NCBI GenBank assembly: GCA_038212215.1
Contig: JBBQUT010000038.1
Coordinates: 1-41,846 of the forward strand
DNA: 41,846 nucleotides
Direction: 5' to 3'
Origin: JALZAI01 sp038212215
Lineage (GTDB): Bacteria > Actinomycetota > Actinomycetes > Mycobacteriales > Jatrophihabitantaceae
The notes beneath the pieces were generated by a model that had not been told where the DNA came from, searched no databases, and was given only the letters and a program-made list of their open reading frames with translations. The position numbers and the translations under genes are program-made. Shown here in pieces: positions 41,191 to 41,846 of the stretch (position 1 is its first letter; each line of letters starts with the position of its first letter).

Positions 41191-41450
41191 GCGCGCCGGA
41201 CTGCCGCGCTACCCATGCATCTAGTTTCGCGCGGGCGTCACGCCACTCTCCTCGGCGTCGACCAGCATCCATTCGGCGGCAGCGACCGGCACCCCGCTCG
41301 CGCACGTGGCTGCGATGGAGCGCGAGATGCTCGTCGAGTGCACCCGGCCCCGCCCTGCCGTCGGTAGAATACAGAGGCGCACAGCGGCAACCGCGCCCCA
41401 CGCCGGCACTCCAACCCGCTGCACTCCACCCGCACTTCAGAAGCGGCTTG

Positions 41451-41846
41451 ATGTTCGATAAGCCCGCGAGTACCGACTTCCCGGTGATCGTGTCCCGCTC
41501 GCGCGACCTGGTGGAGCGCTATGAGCAGGTGCTGCGCGTAGAGGACTACTCCGAGGGCGCCATCCACGCCATCACCCGCGGCCTGGCCGAAGCGCTCGCC
41601 CAACAGCGGGTGCTGGATCGCGACCAGCGAACCGGAGCACCGCCATGCGACCTCCAAACGCGAGTGACCTACCGGTGCAAATCCGCCGCGAAAGGGCAGG
41701 CACGAAAGGCCGGACGGGCACACGACGCTGGCGCAAAATATCAGACGCTGCGAGCTCTGTGCGGTGCGGCTCCCCCGAAGCCCGCCCTCGGTAGACGTGC
41801 CGATTGGACGCGCTCGCCATACGCCTACGTTCCGAGGCGTCCTTTG
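41451..41846 (+). CDS. unrecognised reading frame running off the window
   Basis: From the ATG at 41451, preceded by AGAAGCGG, the frame stays open to the last base (132 residues). The first 55 residues look coding (FPVIVSRSRDLVERYEQVLR, SEGAIHAITRGLAEALAQQR). The later part has skewed composition, so a frameshift near 41635 is possible. No family is recognised. Facing frames on the minus strand look like shadows. Confidence 0.4.
   Translation, partial: MFDKPASTDFPVIVSRSRDLVERYEQVLRVEDYSEGAIHAITRGLAEALAQQRVLDRDQRTGAPPCDLQTRVTYRCKSAAKGQARKAGRAHDAGAKYQTLRALCGAAPPKPALGRRADWTRSPYAYVPRRPL

Noticed and set aside
1..41846. CRISPR array, rRNA or replication origin
   Set aside because: No regularly spaced direct repeats, rRNA-like segments or clusters of DnaA-type boxes were seen when reading through the window.

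Overview
The window is high-GC DNA with actinobacterial gene content: GTG starts, ATGA-overlapping genes, LuxR/AAA regulators, DUF4331 and DUF1622 proteins, and ribose-type ABC importers. The genus cannot be read from the sequence. It is an accessory region, crowded with mobile elements and with genes at every stage of decay.

Left part (1-11.6 kb). It opens with a gene tail and a frameshifted amidohydrolase. Then come an intact secreted family 3 glycosidase and a DDE transposase. A lower-GC stretch holds the frameshifted 3' end of an RHS polymorphic-toxin gene. A tyrosine integrase follows, cut in two by a 3.3-kb Tn554-like transposon (tnpA-tnpB-tnpC order, 15-bp perfect terminal inverted repeats). 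The second half of the integrase resumes at 10264 and ends beside a 3' tRNA fragment, the usual layout of an integrated element.

Middle part (11.6-33.1 kb). This is a stress or detoxification island present in one fuller copy and one decayed copy. The first copy has a VOC protein, two very small proteins, a protein with two muconolactone-isomerase-like domains and a universal stress protein, followed by scraps of a ferredoxin fusion and of an SDR. A large LuxR regulator comes next. The second copy has a TDT transporter, DUF1622, DUF4331, a MOSC-reductase-ferredoxin fusion, a redoxin, one of the small proteins, an SDR, a disulfide oxidoreductase and a VOC fusion. All of these read leftward. 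Reading rightward from the same divergent promoter are the two-domain isomerase protein, an MFS exporter, an SDR, an NTF2-fold protein and another SDR. A near-palindromic box (CCAGGGAG-N-CTCCCTGG) occurs twice in the divergent promoter. Related boxes lie at similar distances upstream of the redoxin and DUF4331 genes, so these loci may form one regulon. Remnants of an acetamidase, an ECF sigma factor, a DUF488 protein and a third MOSC-ferredoxin copy lie among them.

Right part (33.1-41.8 kb). An IS21-like transposase remnant without istB is followed by a nucleotidyltransferase/HEPN toxin-antitoxin-like pair. Next is a complete 1.18-kb IS with 18-bp ends and a broken transposase. A leftward three-gene sugar-type ABC importer follows (binding protein, permease, ATPase). 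The window ends in gene remnants and one unrecognised reading frame that runs off the edge.
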